Of a DNA stretch of 64,000 nucleotides, positions 1-11,275 are shown piece by piece (position 1 is the stretch's first letter; each line of letters opens with the position of its first letter). The translations under genes were made by a program, and so were the position numbers. The notes below the pieces were generated by a model. The model worked only from the letters and a program-made list of their open reading frames with translations, had not been told where the DNA came from and ran no database searches. Source of the stretch: Chiridota heheva (Eukaryota; Echinodermata; Holothuroidea; Apodida; Chiridotidae). The stretch is from the NCBI GenBank assembly GCA_020152595.1, contig JAIGNY010001912.1, forward strand, positions 2,703,334 through 2,767,333, given 5' to 3'.

Positions 1-112
1 GTGATGTCAAATACCATGAATCCCAATGTGACTATGTTATGTCATCAAATAGAAAACAGATCGTATTGTAACTAATTCAGATCTTGTAAATTAATAGTCA
101 AATTGGTGAAAT

Positions 113-433
113 ATGAGGCCGCAACATGAAGTCCTAACTAATTCTCCCATAAATGGTCAGATTATAAGGGTACATCGATTTCAGGACTGTCTGCAGGGTA
201 CTGTCAGATATGCCAGGGAAGAGCCAACCTCAAGTGAACAAATCCACACATCTCTACTCAACCCACTGGCAAAGTCATGGCCGTCATCAGTTCCATGCAA
301 AGAGTCACAAATAGACTTACTTGTTGATCAACAGACTGAGATGCCAAAGGTTTCTAGATCACCGAAGTGGAAAGAAGATCATGGTGGTAAAGTTCCAGGT
401 GTCTACGAGGTTTATCCAGCTGGTGCAAGTTGA
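113..433 (+). pseudogene. possible BEL/Pao gag fragment
   Basis: A 106-codon open frame with no family motif I recognise. It lies directly upstream of, and on the same strand as, the gag C-terminus, zinc knuckle, protease and pol pieces of a decayed BEL/Pao element, so an eroded gag segment is the simplest guess. It is hydrophilic, with no visible signal peptide or membrane segment. Chance open frame is the alternative. Confidence 0.25.
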
Positions 434-479
434 ATGAAGTCAATTCTCACAATAGAATGGTAAAAATAATAAATAGATT

Positions 480-2105
480 ACCTATCTACATATAGAATAG
501 ACGAAAACAGGAAGCTTAAGAGAGGGCACTGGCGATTATCCAAGTTTCCAACAGTTTGTGAGGTTCTTAAACAGAGTATCTGGGGAAGCTAAAGATCTAG
601 TTTATGGCAAGATTGCATCAAACAACAAAGATTGGGGCAATTAATCCAAAACAAAGAAGAAAGGTTCTAGCTTCATTGTTCAAGTTTCTGATGGCAACCA
701 ATTCACAAAATCAAAACCAATGAATGGATATGAGGCTTCTAACTGGCAAAGAAAACATAAGGAGATGTAGAAATCACAGGGTGAAGGACTGATAAGCTGA
801 AGCAAATGAATTCTAAAAGACTTGAATTTATCAGAGAAAAGAAACTTATGTTACAACTGTCTAGTTTGTATGTTACAACTGTCTAGACTACAGCAATAAT
901 GGCTACCAGAGGTGTAGGAGATCCAGCCAGTGTGATCAAGGTTGTAAAACTAAACACTTAAAGGTTCTTCATGAGGCACTCTTAACAGAACAGTCTTGCC
1001 AAGAGAAGAAAAATACTACATCTGAAGCACATACAGAGGAGGCTAAGAGTTGTGCTTGTGGTCCACCAGCTGAGGAGAAGACTCGGGTGGCACGTACTTC
1101 CTATCGTTTCTGTCTATGTGAGAGGTAGAGATCAAAACGAGTTTATCCGTACCCATGCTTTACTGGACCCTTTAATAGAACCTTCTGTTCCAGAAACTTT
1201 ATGGAGAAGCTGAAAATCTCTCGTCAAAAAAACAAATTGAACCTTGAGACCCTTAACAGTGGCTCTGATTTGGAAGTCATGGAGGTCCATCTGTATGTGA
1301 AAGCAGCAACAGGCCCCTAAAGGAAGCGCACAATTTTGTCACTTTCTAGGGTGTATGCTCTGAGGAAGCTGCCGTCACTGACAAATAGCATACCAAGTCA
1401 TGGAGATGTTAATGTCTGGACACATCTGAAAGACATACCGGTTCCCCATGTGGAAGAAGATGGTGTCACAATCTTGATCGGTCCCAATGCTCTAATGCCT
1501 CTAGAGGTGCGACAAGGCCAAGAAAGAGATCCATATGCTACCAGAACCATACTAGGATGGACAATAAATAGTCCCATTGGAGAAAGTACTTATGAGCCAG
1601 CAGTCAGCAATTTGATCCAAGTGTGCAGGAATCTTTAAGTTAAGTCTAGAAGCTCAGGTGGAACAGTTCTGGAAACTTGATACTTGTCAAGCATTAGCTA
1701 ATAGCCAAACCCAACCCTTGTCAATGGATGACAAGAGAGTGCTCAATGTGTGGAACAAGTCCTTAAAGGTAATAAATAAATCATTATCAGATGGACATTC
1801 CTTTCCAAGGATGAAGAATCCGAGTTGCTGAACAACAGGAAGTTGGCCGAGAAGAGACTAGAAAGCCTGGGATAAATGTTGAGCAGAAATGCGGAGCTGC
1901 ACAAGAAGTATACTTTGTTGAACACCTGATTCATAGAGGCTATGCTGAGAAGGTGCCACAAGAAGAAGAAAAAATCAGTCAGCCAGTATGGTTGGTACCT
2001 TCCACACAATGGAGTCAAAAGTGAGGCTTAACCAGACAAACTCAGTTGTATTTGACTGTGCTTCTGAGTGTGGTGGTATTTCCTTGTCTTACAAGTCTTA
2101 AAATG
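480..2105 (+). pseudogene. BEL/Pao LTR retrotransposon gag-pol remnant
   Basis: Broken by many stops and frameshifts, but the domain order of a BEL/Pao polyprotein can be followed on the plus strand. A gag C-terminal stretch reads FVRFLNRVSGEAKDLVYGKI (about 550-610). A zinc knuckle contains CYNCLDYSNNGYQRCRR (about 870-920), followed by C-x3-C and an H..LHEALL end. The aspartic protease region has a LxVxVxxR lead-in and ALLDPL (about 1095-1190) where ALLDxGS is expected, so the active-site loop is degraded. The peptidase A17-type linker at 1336-1638 is open for 100 codons, with LKDIPVP, VTILIGPNALMPLEVRQGQ and the T.LGW.I..P motif. The RT entry follows, with a PHxxV-like segment and VVFDCASECGGISLSYKS (about 2030-2100). 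Sequence stops there; palm, RNase H and integrase are absent. No LTR was identified. Confidence 0.85.
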
Positions 2106-3719
2106 ACAGGGTTAATGTTAGCTAACACAGCCACATATTTCGTCTTGATTCACTTTGATGTCGTCTTCATTCAGTGAAACATCCAATCCAACATAACAAA
2201 AGCTCTCAATCTGCCTTTTTTCCAACCTTGTACTTGTTGACTATTTTATTAATTACATTCTTATTGAAGGCATGTGATCCATGTGACCACAATTCTAACA
2301 CTTCTGATCACAAGGTTCAAAAAGAAAATAATATTAGACAAATCTAGAACACTGGAATAAAATATAAAAACGAATTCCAAGTTAAACTCACAAGTTAAGA
2401 TGTATTAAATAATAATCATAATAATGACCACCATAATAATGTTATCAATACAGGTACAATAAAATTCTTTTCCTCTTATCTCTTTCTCTATTTAAAGGTT
2501 GCTCTGAATCTCCTTATTGTCTCTTGGTATAACTCCTGGTTTGCGGTATTAATTAACAGATTAAGTCTCTGAATAATTTAAATTCCACTATTTAATCATA
2601 CTCAAACCCGATACATAGTATACAGCAATATGTGCCCTTCACTGGTTTCGAGGGCTGAGGCTTACTGATTGGATATAAAGAATGGCTGGCCAGCTTTAAA
2701 GTAGAAGCACAACTGAAGACAGCATGAACTTCCATGTGGTGATTTGTGTCTCCGGCCCTCTGCCAAAATGGTTGAATGAAATGACATGACTGCTACTTAT
2801 ATCTTCAGTACCGACAGTACTTCAAGCTGTCTCCTGACACACTGCCGCACACCCTAACTTGAAGAAATACAACTGTCTTTAAAAACAAACAACCAGCTCT
2901 TAAATTATTCTTCCTCGAGGCGGCCTCGTGGTGATTTACATATAGTTACAAGTTGAGCCCGTAAATGGGTCTCCTTGGACAGATAAATTTTATGTGGCCA
3001 CTGACTAATAAAAATGATCTAACGTTAACTTCCTATAATTGGCAAAGAATTTAAATTACAAAGGTAAAAGCTTTGTTTGAGATACCTCGTTCTGTAATCA
3101 AATTCCGGCAGGCACGTACACGTTATTATTCTCCAGGTATTTTTAGCGCTGTCCGTTAACAAAAAGTTAAAGTACTAAGAATTTATGCAAAAAACTAAAC
3201 AGGTGTAACTTTACTTAGTATTGTTAAAGAATTCTTAAGAAAATTATTGAAAAAAGCAAACAACTAATTATCCCTAGCCATGATATACCCTGCTATTCCA
3301 ATGCACAAGTTTTTTAATCCCAGAATCTACCATGACAATCCAGCAAAGAAAAAGTGATCTACATGCATCTCAAACACTACTTCCAGTTTACCGCAGTTGT
3401 ACTATTTGAAGAGTGCCTTGTCCAGTAGGCCTATTGTCCAGTTGTGACTGCTTGCAATCTTATTTCATGAGTTTGCTTTTACACTGAATAAGCAGTTACG
3501 GGATGCATCATCCAGTCCAAACGCTGTCTAAACTAGCTTCCATAGGACACCAACTTCTCTCACTTTGGGAGGTGGAATCAGGTACACATCTCTGTTGATC
3601 TTTTTTCCTTGCTACAGCCAATAATTGATAGAAAATGGAGATAATCGATGCGCTATATTATGTACAAAAAAGCACTTCAAGTCACACCTCTTAACAGAAG
3701 TTGGGGCCAATGGACTTGC
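2106..3719. other. no gene recognised
   Basis: About 1.6 kb of AT-rich sequence with no coding signal I can support on either strand. Part of it may be the eroded pol or LTR of the minus-strand BEL-like copy that ends next to it, but no protein motif or terminal repeat was found. Confidence 0.4.
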
Positions 3720-4349
3720 CAAACTTAACCTGTAGTTCTAATAGGTGCTCTTGGCTTCGCAGGAGATGATAAACATAGTATCCTTACAATGTGGAGTGAG
3801 TGTAGCAAGTTTTGGTGATTACGAAGATGCTAATGCAGAATCTGAAGTATCCACGATATAAGCTGGTTTGATTCCATCTTTGGAAACAGATTCCTTGTGA
3901 ACTTGCATATCGATAATGATGCGATGACCACCGCAAGTTGACAGTTCGTATTGGTCTTCAGAGCCCTTAATCTTCACTTTCTGTGAAAGTTGAGGGTCTC
4001 CTAAGCATGCTTTTGACTGATCGTTGAGGATAACATATCCATATGTCCAGGTTGATGTGTCCCTTTCATGATATATTTTCCTCAGTATAATTTGTGTACA
4101 GGAACTAGCTGTCGCACAGGTAAATAGCTTTGTGCATTTGATGTTAGCTTCTCATGGCTGAGGTGTCTCTGACTGATTGATTTCTTGTCTATTTTGGTTC
4201 TTCACTGAAAGATGCATGGGTAATACGGGCACATTTCTTACATTTGAGACTTGTTTCGCAAGATGATTCTTCCCACAAGCCTTACCTTTTATGTTATATC
4301 TGGAGTATAACGTTTGTACTGTAATTCTGGTAGTTAAACATAAATACAC
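3720..4349 (-). pseudogene. BEL-like gag-pol remnant, family 2, copy A
   Basis: Read on the minus strand this begins with a zinc-knuckle-like segment (GKNHLAKQ, then KCKKCARITHAS in a shifted frame, about 4290-4215). It continues into the sequence that in the 30 kb copy encodes the retroviral-type aspartic protease loop. Nucleotide identity with the plus arm at about 30.13-30.43 kb and the minus arm at 29.0-29.8 kb is high over several hundred bases, including the stretch encoding the TWTYGYVVLNDQS motif. All three copies are broken, so this is a dead family member. It belongs to a different subfamily from the element at 0.5-2.1 kb, whose protease loop and linker differ. Confidence 0.7.
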
Positions 4350-4399
4350 GCCTCGTGTGATGGATTAATCATAATTCCATTATCCGCAAGCAAGCTGTC

Positions 4400-4570
4400 C
4401 AAATCATATAACAATCCAAATACAGTAACGTTAATGACATATTATAATCCACTTTCAGAACTTTGTAATCTAAATAATGTCATAACTTTGTAATCCAAAT
4501 AGCCTAGCCATAGGCCTAATGTTATAACTTTGTACGCCTAATCCAAATAATGTCCACATCTTGTTATAAC
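4400..4570. repeat. short degenerate AT-rich repeats
   Basis: Imperfect reiterations of a motif like ATAACTTTGTAATCCAAATAA occur four or so times with variable spacing. No coding potential. The rest of 4350-5220 shows nothing I can identify. Confidence 0.4.
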
Positions 4571-5292
4571 TAAAATCCAATTCATACAAAACAATTTGTG
4601 GCTTAGAATGTCCAAAAACACAACACGGATGATTATTTTTCTTTCAACGTAACTACTGATCTGTTCTCACCTACCCAATTTTTAAGAACATTCCCTCGTT
4701 TCTAATGCAAGATCGTTGCTATGCATCCTGCTTCGACTACCATCTGCGCATACACATACAAAACCTCCACCATACACCCAAAGTTAGCATAACGCAAATC
4801 TATTTCATATAAGAATCATACGGCAAATCCCTAACATTAACATTGAGACGCCAGAATAAGCATAACTAAACCATTCTGCCATTCATTATCTCTAAAGCAA
4901 AAGAATACAGTATTCAGCAATAGGGACTTTTATCATTGTCTGATTAATCGAGTACTGTGGGTAGGCCAGGATCTCTCATAATCATGAAAGTAATTTTAAG
5001 TTTTAGCTTCATTGCATTCAAGCATTAAAGAGTTGTGCATTAACTATATTGAAAAGTCTGTCTGAACCTTCTGAGGGGGAGTTCTGACATTAGGGGCTAG
5101 TCTTGGTTTTGAAAAAAATATGGTTTGGTTGTGAAGAGACAGAACTTATAGTAAGCTTTATATATACTTGAGTTTTAAGGACATCAGTGGGTTAATGTCA
5201 AAAGTGCAATTCTCTGTACTTTTATCATAATTTTTATTACATCCGTATTGATTGCAAGCCAAACTATTACGTTTTCATACACATGTGAAACA

Positions 5293-5613
5293 ATGGATCT
5301 TAAACTTGAAGAGATTTTAGAAATAGGACCAACTTTAGGACTATCAGGGCAAGACCTTCCACACTATATAGATAAGGAAAGAGATAGCAAAAGCAAAACA
5401 AAATTGATGTTGATAAAGCAGCACGTGGTGGATCTTGACCATCAATTAGAAATACAAAGGCATGATAGGGAACTTAATATTGAATTGCAACTAGAACTAG
5501 AAAATGTAAAGAAACACATAGGGCAGGTGACACTAGTATGCACCAAACACTTGATACTTTTTCAAGGAAAAGCACCCTTAAATTACCTCACTTTGAGGAC
5601 AAAGAAGATTTAG
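5293..5613 (+). pseudogene. gag N-terminal fragment, array copy 1
   Basis: Starts at the ATG of MDLKLEEILEI, with LSGQDLPHYIDKERD downstream. It stays open through the charged region, then shifts frame near the APKLP segment and ends in a non-homologous tail. The open frame extends upstream to 5248, but the array consensus start is this ATG, 16 codons in. Confidence 0.6.
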
Positions 5614-6523
5614 ATGGATATCTAAACCATTTCCTAAACTGTAGGCGAATGTGCCCCTAAATTATCTCACTATGAAGACAAAGAAGATTTAGATGCTTAT
5701 ATGAACTGTTTTGAAAGATATGTAAAGAACCAACAATGGGATGAAGATGACTGGGTGGTAAACTGAAGCACTTTAAGCAGTTTTAGCACTTTTATTATAT
5801 TTGTATTAATTGCAAATCAAACTAATAAGTTTTCATAAACAAGTGAAACAATTTATCTTAAACTTGAAGAGATTGTAGCAATTAGACCAGCTTTAGAACT
5901 ATCAGGGCAAGACCTTCCACACTATAGAAAGAAGCACATCGGGCAGGTGACAATAGCATGAACCAAAAACTTGATACTTTAAGGAAAAGGGCATGTGCCC
6001 CTAAACTATCAGGGCAAGACCTTCCACACTATATAGATAAAGAAAGAGATAACCAAAAGCAAAACAAAATCGATGCTGACAAAGCAGCACGTGATGATCG
6101 TGCCTGTCGATTAGAAACACGAAGACATGACAGAGAACTTCTTGAATTGCAACTATAACTAGAAAACGCAAAGAAAGAAACACATAGGGCAGGTTACACT
6201 AGTATGAACCAAACACTTGATACTTCTTCAAGGACAACGGAATGTGCCCCTAAATTACCTCACTTTGAGGACAAAGAAGATTTAGATGGATATCTAAACC
6301 ATTTCCTAAACAGTAGTGGAATGTGCCCCAAAATTATCTCACTATGAAGACAAAGAAGATTTTGATGCTTATATCAAACGTTTTAAAAGATTTGTAAACA
6401 ACCAACAATGGGATGAAGATGACGGGACGGTAAATTTAAGAGCCCTTTTTTTTTTTTATCATTTGTATTATATTCGTATTAATTGCAAGCCAAGCAATTA
6501 AATTTTCATACACAAGTGAGACA

Positions 6524-6988
6524 ATGGATCTTAAACTTGAAGAAATTTTAGAAATAAGATCGGCTTTAGGACTATCAGGGCAAGACCTTCCACACTATAT
6601 AGATAAGGAAAGAGATACTCAAAAGCAAAACGAAATCGATGCTGATAAAGCAGCACGTAATAATCTTGCCCATCAATTAGAAATACGAAGGCATGATAGA
6701 GAACTCATTGAATTGCAACTAGAACTAGAAAATGCAAAGAAAGAAACACATATGGCAGGTGACAATAGTATGAACCAAAAACTTGATATTTCTTCAAGAA
6801 AATGGGAATGTGCCCCAAAATTACCTCACATTGAGGACAAAGAAGATTTAGATGCTTATCTAAACCGTTTTGAAAGATTTGTAAAGAACCAACAATGGGA
6901 TGAAGATGACTGGATGATAAATTTAAGTGCCCTCTTATTCATCATTTGTATTTTATTCATATTAATTGCAAGCCAATTAAGCTATTAA
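6524..6988 (+). pseudogene. gag N-terminal fragment, most intact array copy
   Basis: One of the two copies that read through the whole conserved unit: MDLKLEEILEI at the start, ALGLSGQDLPHYIDKERD at about residues 14-31, a charged helical stretch (about 32-85), APKLPHIEDKEDLDAY, then RFERFVKNQQWDEDD and NLSALL near residue 140. The last 12 or so codons run into the AT-rich leader of the next unit. In full-length gag the NLSALL position is followed by the rest of the capsid-like domain; here it is cut. No catalytic role is expected. Whether it is transcribed cannot be told from the sequence. Confidence 0.65.
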
Positions 6989-7209
6989 GTTTTCATACAC
7001 AAGTAAAACAATGGATCAATGGATCGAAAAACTTGAAGAAATTTTAGAAATAGGACAAGCAATAGGAATACCAGGGCAAAACCTTTTGAGACTATAAAAA
7101 TAAGGAAAGAGATAATCAAAAGCAAAACAAAAACAATGCTGACAAAGCAGCACAATATGATCATGCCCATCGATTAGAAACATGAAGGCATGATAGGAAA
7201 CTTATTGAA

Positions 7210-7395
7210 TTGCAACTAGAACTAGAAAACGCACAGAAAGAAACATGTAGGGCAGGTGACACTAGTATGAACCAAACACTTGATACTTCTTCAAGGAAAA
7301 GGGAATGCGCCCCTAAATTACCTCACTTTGAGGACAAAGAAGATTTAGATGTTTATTCAAACTGTTTCCTACACCGTAGTGGCATGTGCCCCTAA
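7210..7395 (+). pseudogene. gag fragment in array copy 4, partial frame
   Basis: Open from within the charged region (ELENAQKET) through APKLPHFEDKEDLD, then truncated by the internal partial duplication found in several units. The upstream half of this unit is broken by stops, and its LSGQDLP motif is altered. Confidence 0.5.
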
Positions 7396-8614
7396 ATTAT
7401 CTCACTAAGAGGACAAAGAAGATTTAGATGCTTATATCAACTGTTTTGAAAGATTTGTAAAGAACCAACAATGGGATGATGACTGGGTGGTAAATTTAAG
7501 CACCCGCTTTTTTAGCACTTTTATTACATTCTTATTAATTGCAAATCAAACTATTAAGTTTTCATACACAAGTGTAACAATTGATCTTAAACTTGAAGAG
7601 ATTTTAGAAATAAGACCAGCTTTACGGACTATCAGAGAAAGACCTTCCACACTGTATAGATAAGGAAAGAGATAATCAAAAACAAAAACAAATTGTTGCT
7701 TACAAAGCAGCAGGTGATGATCGTGCCCATCAATTAGAAATATGAAGGCATGATAGAGAACTTATTGATTTGTAACTAGAACTAGAAAACACAAAGAAAG
7801 AAACACATACGGCAATTGACACTAGTATGAACCAAACACTTGATACTTTAAGGAAAAGGGCATGTGCCCCTAAATTACCTCACATTGAGGACGAAGATTT
7901 AGATGCTTATATGAGCCATTTGAAAGATACGTAAGAACCAACAATGGGATGAAGATGACTAAGGCGGTAAATTGAAGCACCTTTTTTTTATATATTATTT
8001 TTATTATATTCGTATTAATTGCAAGCAAACTATTAAGAAGTCATACACAAGTGAGACAGTGGATCTTAATCTTGAAGAAATTTTAGAAATAAGACCAGCT
8101 TTAAGACTATCAAGGGCAAGACCTTCCACACTATATAGATAAGGAAAGAGATAATCAAAAGCAAAACAAATTCGATGCTGACAAAGCAACACGTGATGAT
8201 CATACCCATCGATTAGAAATACTAAGGCATGATAGAGAACTTATTGAATTACAACTAGAAAACACAAAGAAATAAAGACATAGGGCAGGTGACACTAGTA
8301 TAAACCAGACACTTGATACTTCTTCAAGGAAAACGGAATGTGCCCCTAAATTACCTCACTGAGGACAAAGAAGATTTAGATGGATATCTAAACCATGTCC
8401 TAAACAGTAGTGGAATGTGCCCCAAAATTATCTCACTATGAAGACAAAGAAGATTTAGATGCTTATATCAAACGTTTTGAAAGATATGCAAAGAACCAAC
8501 AATGGGATGAAGATGACGGGACGGTAAATTTAAGAGCCCTCTTTTTTGTATCATTTGTATTATATTCGTATTAATTGCAAGCAAAGCATTAAGTTTTCAT
8601 ACACAAGTGAGAAA

Positions 8615-9031
8615 ATGGCTCGTAAACTTGAAGAAAGTTTAGAAATAAGAATGGCTTTAGGACTATCAGGGCAAGACCTTCCACACTATATAGATAAGGA
8701 AAGAGATACTCAAAAGCAAAACGAAATCGATGCTGATAAAGCAGCACATGATGTTCGTGCCCATCGATTAGAAATACTAAGGCATGATAGAGAACTTATT
8801 GAATTGCAACTAGAACTAGAAAATGCAAAGAAAGAAACACATATGGCAGGTGACAATAGTATGAACCAAAAACTTGATATTTCTTCAAGAAAATGTGCAT
8901 GTGTCCCAAAATTACCTCACATTGAGGACAAAGAAGATTTAGATGCTTATCTAAACCGTTTTGAAAGATTTGTAAAGAACCAACAATGGGATGAAGATGA
9001 CAAGGCGGTAAATTTATTATATTCGTATTAA
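8615..9031 (+). pseudogene. gag N-terminal fragment, array copy 7
   Basis: Second copy open through the full unit: MARKLEESLEI start (the frame is open from 8546, but the array start is this ATG), LSGQDLPHYIDKERD, LRHDRELIELQLELENAKKE, KLPHIEDKEDLDAYL, RFERFVKNQQWDEDD, then stop after about 10 unrelated residues. It is nearly identical in sequence to the copy at 6524-6988, which suggests recent exchange between units. Confidence 0.6.
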
Positions 9032-9190
9032 TTGCAAGCCAGGCTATTAGGTTTTCTTACACAAGTGAAACAATGGATCTTAAACAAAGAAGATTTGGAT
9101 GCTTATATGAGCCATTTTGAAAGATACGAAAGAACCACCAATGGGATGAAGATGACTAGGCGGTAAATTTAAGCGCCCTCTTTTTCTTAT

Positions 9191-9420
9191 CATTTTCATT
9201 ACATTTTTACCATGGATATTTGTCGTTTTAACATTAATTTTGGTGGTAGATGTTGTTGTGTGCTCAAATTGGTGACTATTGTGCTTTTTATTTTTTTACT
9301 CTTCCTGGAGCTTTTTCCAACAATTTTAGTGATGACCTACTTACAACACTACACTGAAATGGACTTACTTACAACACTACTGAACTGAAACGGTTACGCC
9401 CTATTCAAGTGCTTAGGCCG
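9191..9420 (+). other. spacer between deleted gag units
   Basis: A 230-bp stretch unlike the array unit. It carries an imperfect duplication of ACTTACAACACTAC with flanking bases (about 9330-9380). It separates two gag units that share the same internal deletion. Possibly LTR-related; not proven. Confidence 0.35.
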
Positions 9421-9540
9421 TTCGAAACAATGGATCTTAAACAAAGAAGATTTAGATGCTTATATGAGCCATTTTGAAAGATACGAAAGAACCAACAATG
9501 GGATGAAGATGACTGGGCGGTAAATTTAAGCGCCCTCTTT
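9421..9540 (+). pseudogene. internally deleted gag unit
   Basis: Repeats the deletion seen at 9072-9170: the ATG and first codons (MDLK) are fused directly to the KEDLDAY region, losing about 290 bp. The unit still ends with GGGATGAAGATGACTGGGCG and a truncated NLSAL. The shared breakpoint shows the two are duplicates of one deleted unit. Confidence 0.6.
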
Positions 9541-10112
9541 TGCCACCTTGTACCACTCTTGACAGGGGCCAATCTATTGGCGGCTGCATGCCGGTTGTTT
9601 CAGCACAACGTGTGGAGCTAAGTTACTACCTTATCTGTGTCAGCAGAGCTGGGACTTGTATTACATTTTGTACCGGGCTGGTCGGAGACGTTCGGTGTAA
9701 AACCTTGAGTATCTTTAATGTGTGGAATTATAGCTCATTAGGGACATATATCTGAACTGTTTGAGAACTAGAGTGAGCAAAACATACTTCAAACTCTGAA
9801 CTGATTTGGAGGTCTACGAACTGTAGAAAGACCTCGGCAACTACTCATGTTTTATCAAGTACTTGAAATTTGTTTTGATTAAGACAGCCTAGTGTACTTT
9901 AGTGACGTCACTTGTGATTACTGTATATCCACTCTGCATATGTATCTTTATTATTTTTTTATTTTATTATTTTATTGTGTAATCTATGTAACTTTGAAGA
10001 AATTATTCCATGTCTCATGTCATGATTCTAAAAATAATTTGACACCTAAAATATTTCCACTTTCCAGTTGATCCAATTGGTGACAAACGCCCTATCATTT
10101 TGAAATGGGTCA
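9541..10112. other. no gene recognised; possible LTR/leader remnant
   Basis: Lies between the gag array and the pol remnant. It includes a GC-richer first half (9540-9700) and a very AT-rich second half (9940-10040). No protein motif or terminal repeat could be confirmed. Confidence 0.3.
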
Positions 10113-11100
10113 GTTGAAAGTTTAATGGGACCTTAAAGCAAATGTTAAAACAAATGTGTGTCGAAAAACCAACTGACTGGAACAGGTATCTGAATGCTCT
10201 CCTGTTCGCCTACAGGGACAATCCACAACAAAGTCTTGGCTATTCTCCATTTGAATTGCTATACGGGCAACAAGTGATGGGGCCATTGTCTATACTCAAA
10301 TAATTGTAGTCTGGCAAAATAAACGAACAAAAAAGACTTACGAATACATAATTGATCTACAACAAAGGCTCTCTGAAACATGCAAATTAGCAAAAGAGGA
10401 ATAAGCAAAGTCACAAAAACGCTATGAAACACAGTATGCCAAAAAGGCCAAAGAACAGTCATTTAAGGTTGGTGATAAAGTGCTTTTGTTTTTGCCCACC
10501 CACCGTAACAAATTAATTAGACAGTGAAAAGGTCCTTTTATGGTTACTGAGAGAAAAGGCTCTATGGACTATTGCATTGATTGTAACGGAAACTCAAAAA
10601 GTTTTTCATGCAAACTTGTTGAAGAATTATTTCAAGCGTGCAACTGCTCCAAGTTCAGCACAAATAGGCACACTTAAAATCCACTGTGACAATATGGTAA
10701 CTAAATGGTATGTTAGAGCAAGTCTGTGTATCAGTAATTGAAATTGATAATGGGGAGGGAGAAGACGATCAAAATGCAAGCAATATCGATGTTAGAGTGC
10801 CCACTAACAAGAATGTTTTGAGGATGTAAACATTTGTAAGGACTAATCTGATGAGCAATTAGCAGATATGAAACGGGTGCTACAAAATTTTGGGATACCC
10901 CAACAGATTTGCCTGGCGCAACAAATGCTGACTCACATGATATCAAATTAACGTCTGGCTGTAAGGCTTATCCTCTGCCTCATGCACTAAGGCATAAAGT
11001 CAAGGAGGAAGTAGAAAAATGTTAAACATGGGAATCCTAGAATCTGCAAATTCAACCTACTCTGCACCCATTGTTTTGGTAAATCAAAAGGATGGTGGCA
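10113..11100 (+). pseudogene. Ty3/Gypsy pol remnant, integrase then RT start
   Basis: The integrase C-terminal half comes first: FNGTLKQMLKQMC, WNRYLNALLFAYRDNPQQ, LGYSPFELLYGQQV.GPL (about 10115-10300). A charged helix and the post-core SH3-like segment FKVGDKVLLFLP..., KGPFMVTERKGSMDYCI follow (10440-10640). After a short linker the chain continues with the region that precedes Gypsy RT (LPGATNADSHDIKLTS, YPLPHALRHKVKEEVEK, MGILESANSTYSAPIVL..KDGGT), about 10910-11100. It is broken by several stops and one frameshift. Order INT-before-RT is that of Gmr1-like Gypsy elements rather than the usual RT-RH-INT, and the gag-fragment array upstream fits the same group. The RT palm is missing. Confidence 0.8.
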
Positions 11101-11275
11101 CAAGCTTTTTCCAGAATCAATAGCCAAAGTCATTCCCATTTACAAGTCTGTCAATATCACATTTGCCAAGTTTATCTAAAGTTTTTGAAACTCGTTCATA
11201 ATAGATTATATAACTTTATAATGAAACATGACTTATTGTATTCAATCCAATTTGGGTTCAGAAAAATCTTTATAC
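11101..11275 (+). pseudogene. non-LTR retrotransposon RT scrap
   Basis: A degraded stretch across three frames carrying AKVIPIYKS, (L)SKVFE and LVHNRLYNF..KHDLLYSIQFGFRK. This is the fingers region of a LINE reverse transcriptase (pattern KvipifKsG...sKvfErl...RL..fl....l....QfGFRk). It abuts the Gypsy remnant and is too short to place in a clade. Confidence 0.65.

Larger units (their letters stand above)
5220..9190 (+). repeat. tandem array of Gypsy gag N-terminal fragment
   Basis: About eight head-to-tail copies of a roughly 0.48-0.56 kb unit. Each begins with an AT-rich leader (TATTAATTGCAAGCC... TTTTCATACACAAGTG) and an ATG, then encodes LKLEEILEI, LSGQDLPHYIDKERD, a charged coiled-coil-like stretch ending LIELQLELENAKKET, and APKLP.(F/I)EDKEDLDAY..RFERFVKNQQWDEDDW.VNL.ALL. 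The array stops at the same point in every copy. This is the N-terminal part of the gag of Ty3/Gypsy elements; the matrix/capsid remainder is absent. The 3' landmark GGGATGAAGATGAC recurs at about 5739, 6411, 6899, 7475, 7943, 8507, 8990 and 9147 (and 9501). Some units carry an internal partial duplication, one is a chimera (about 5990) and the last is internally deleted. Most copies have stops. Confidence 0.85.

Noticed and set aside
9541-9755. 71-codon frame as a gene
   Set aside because: No motif; lies in the spacer between gag array and pol remnant.
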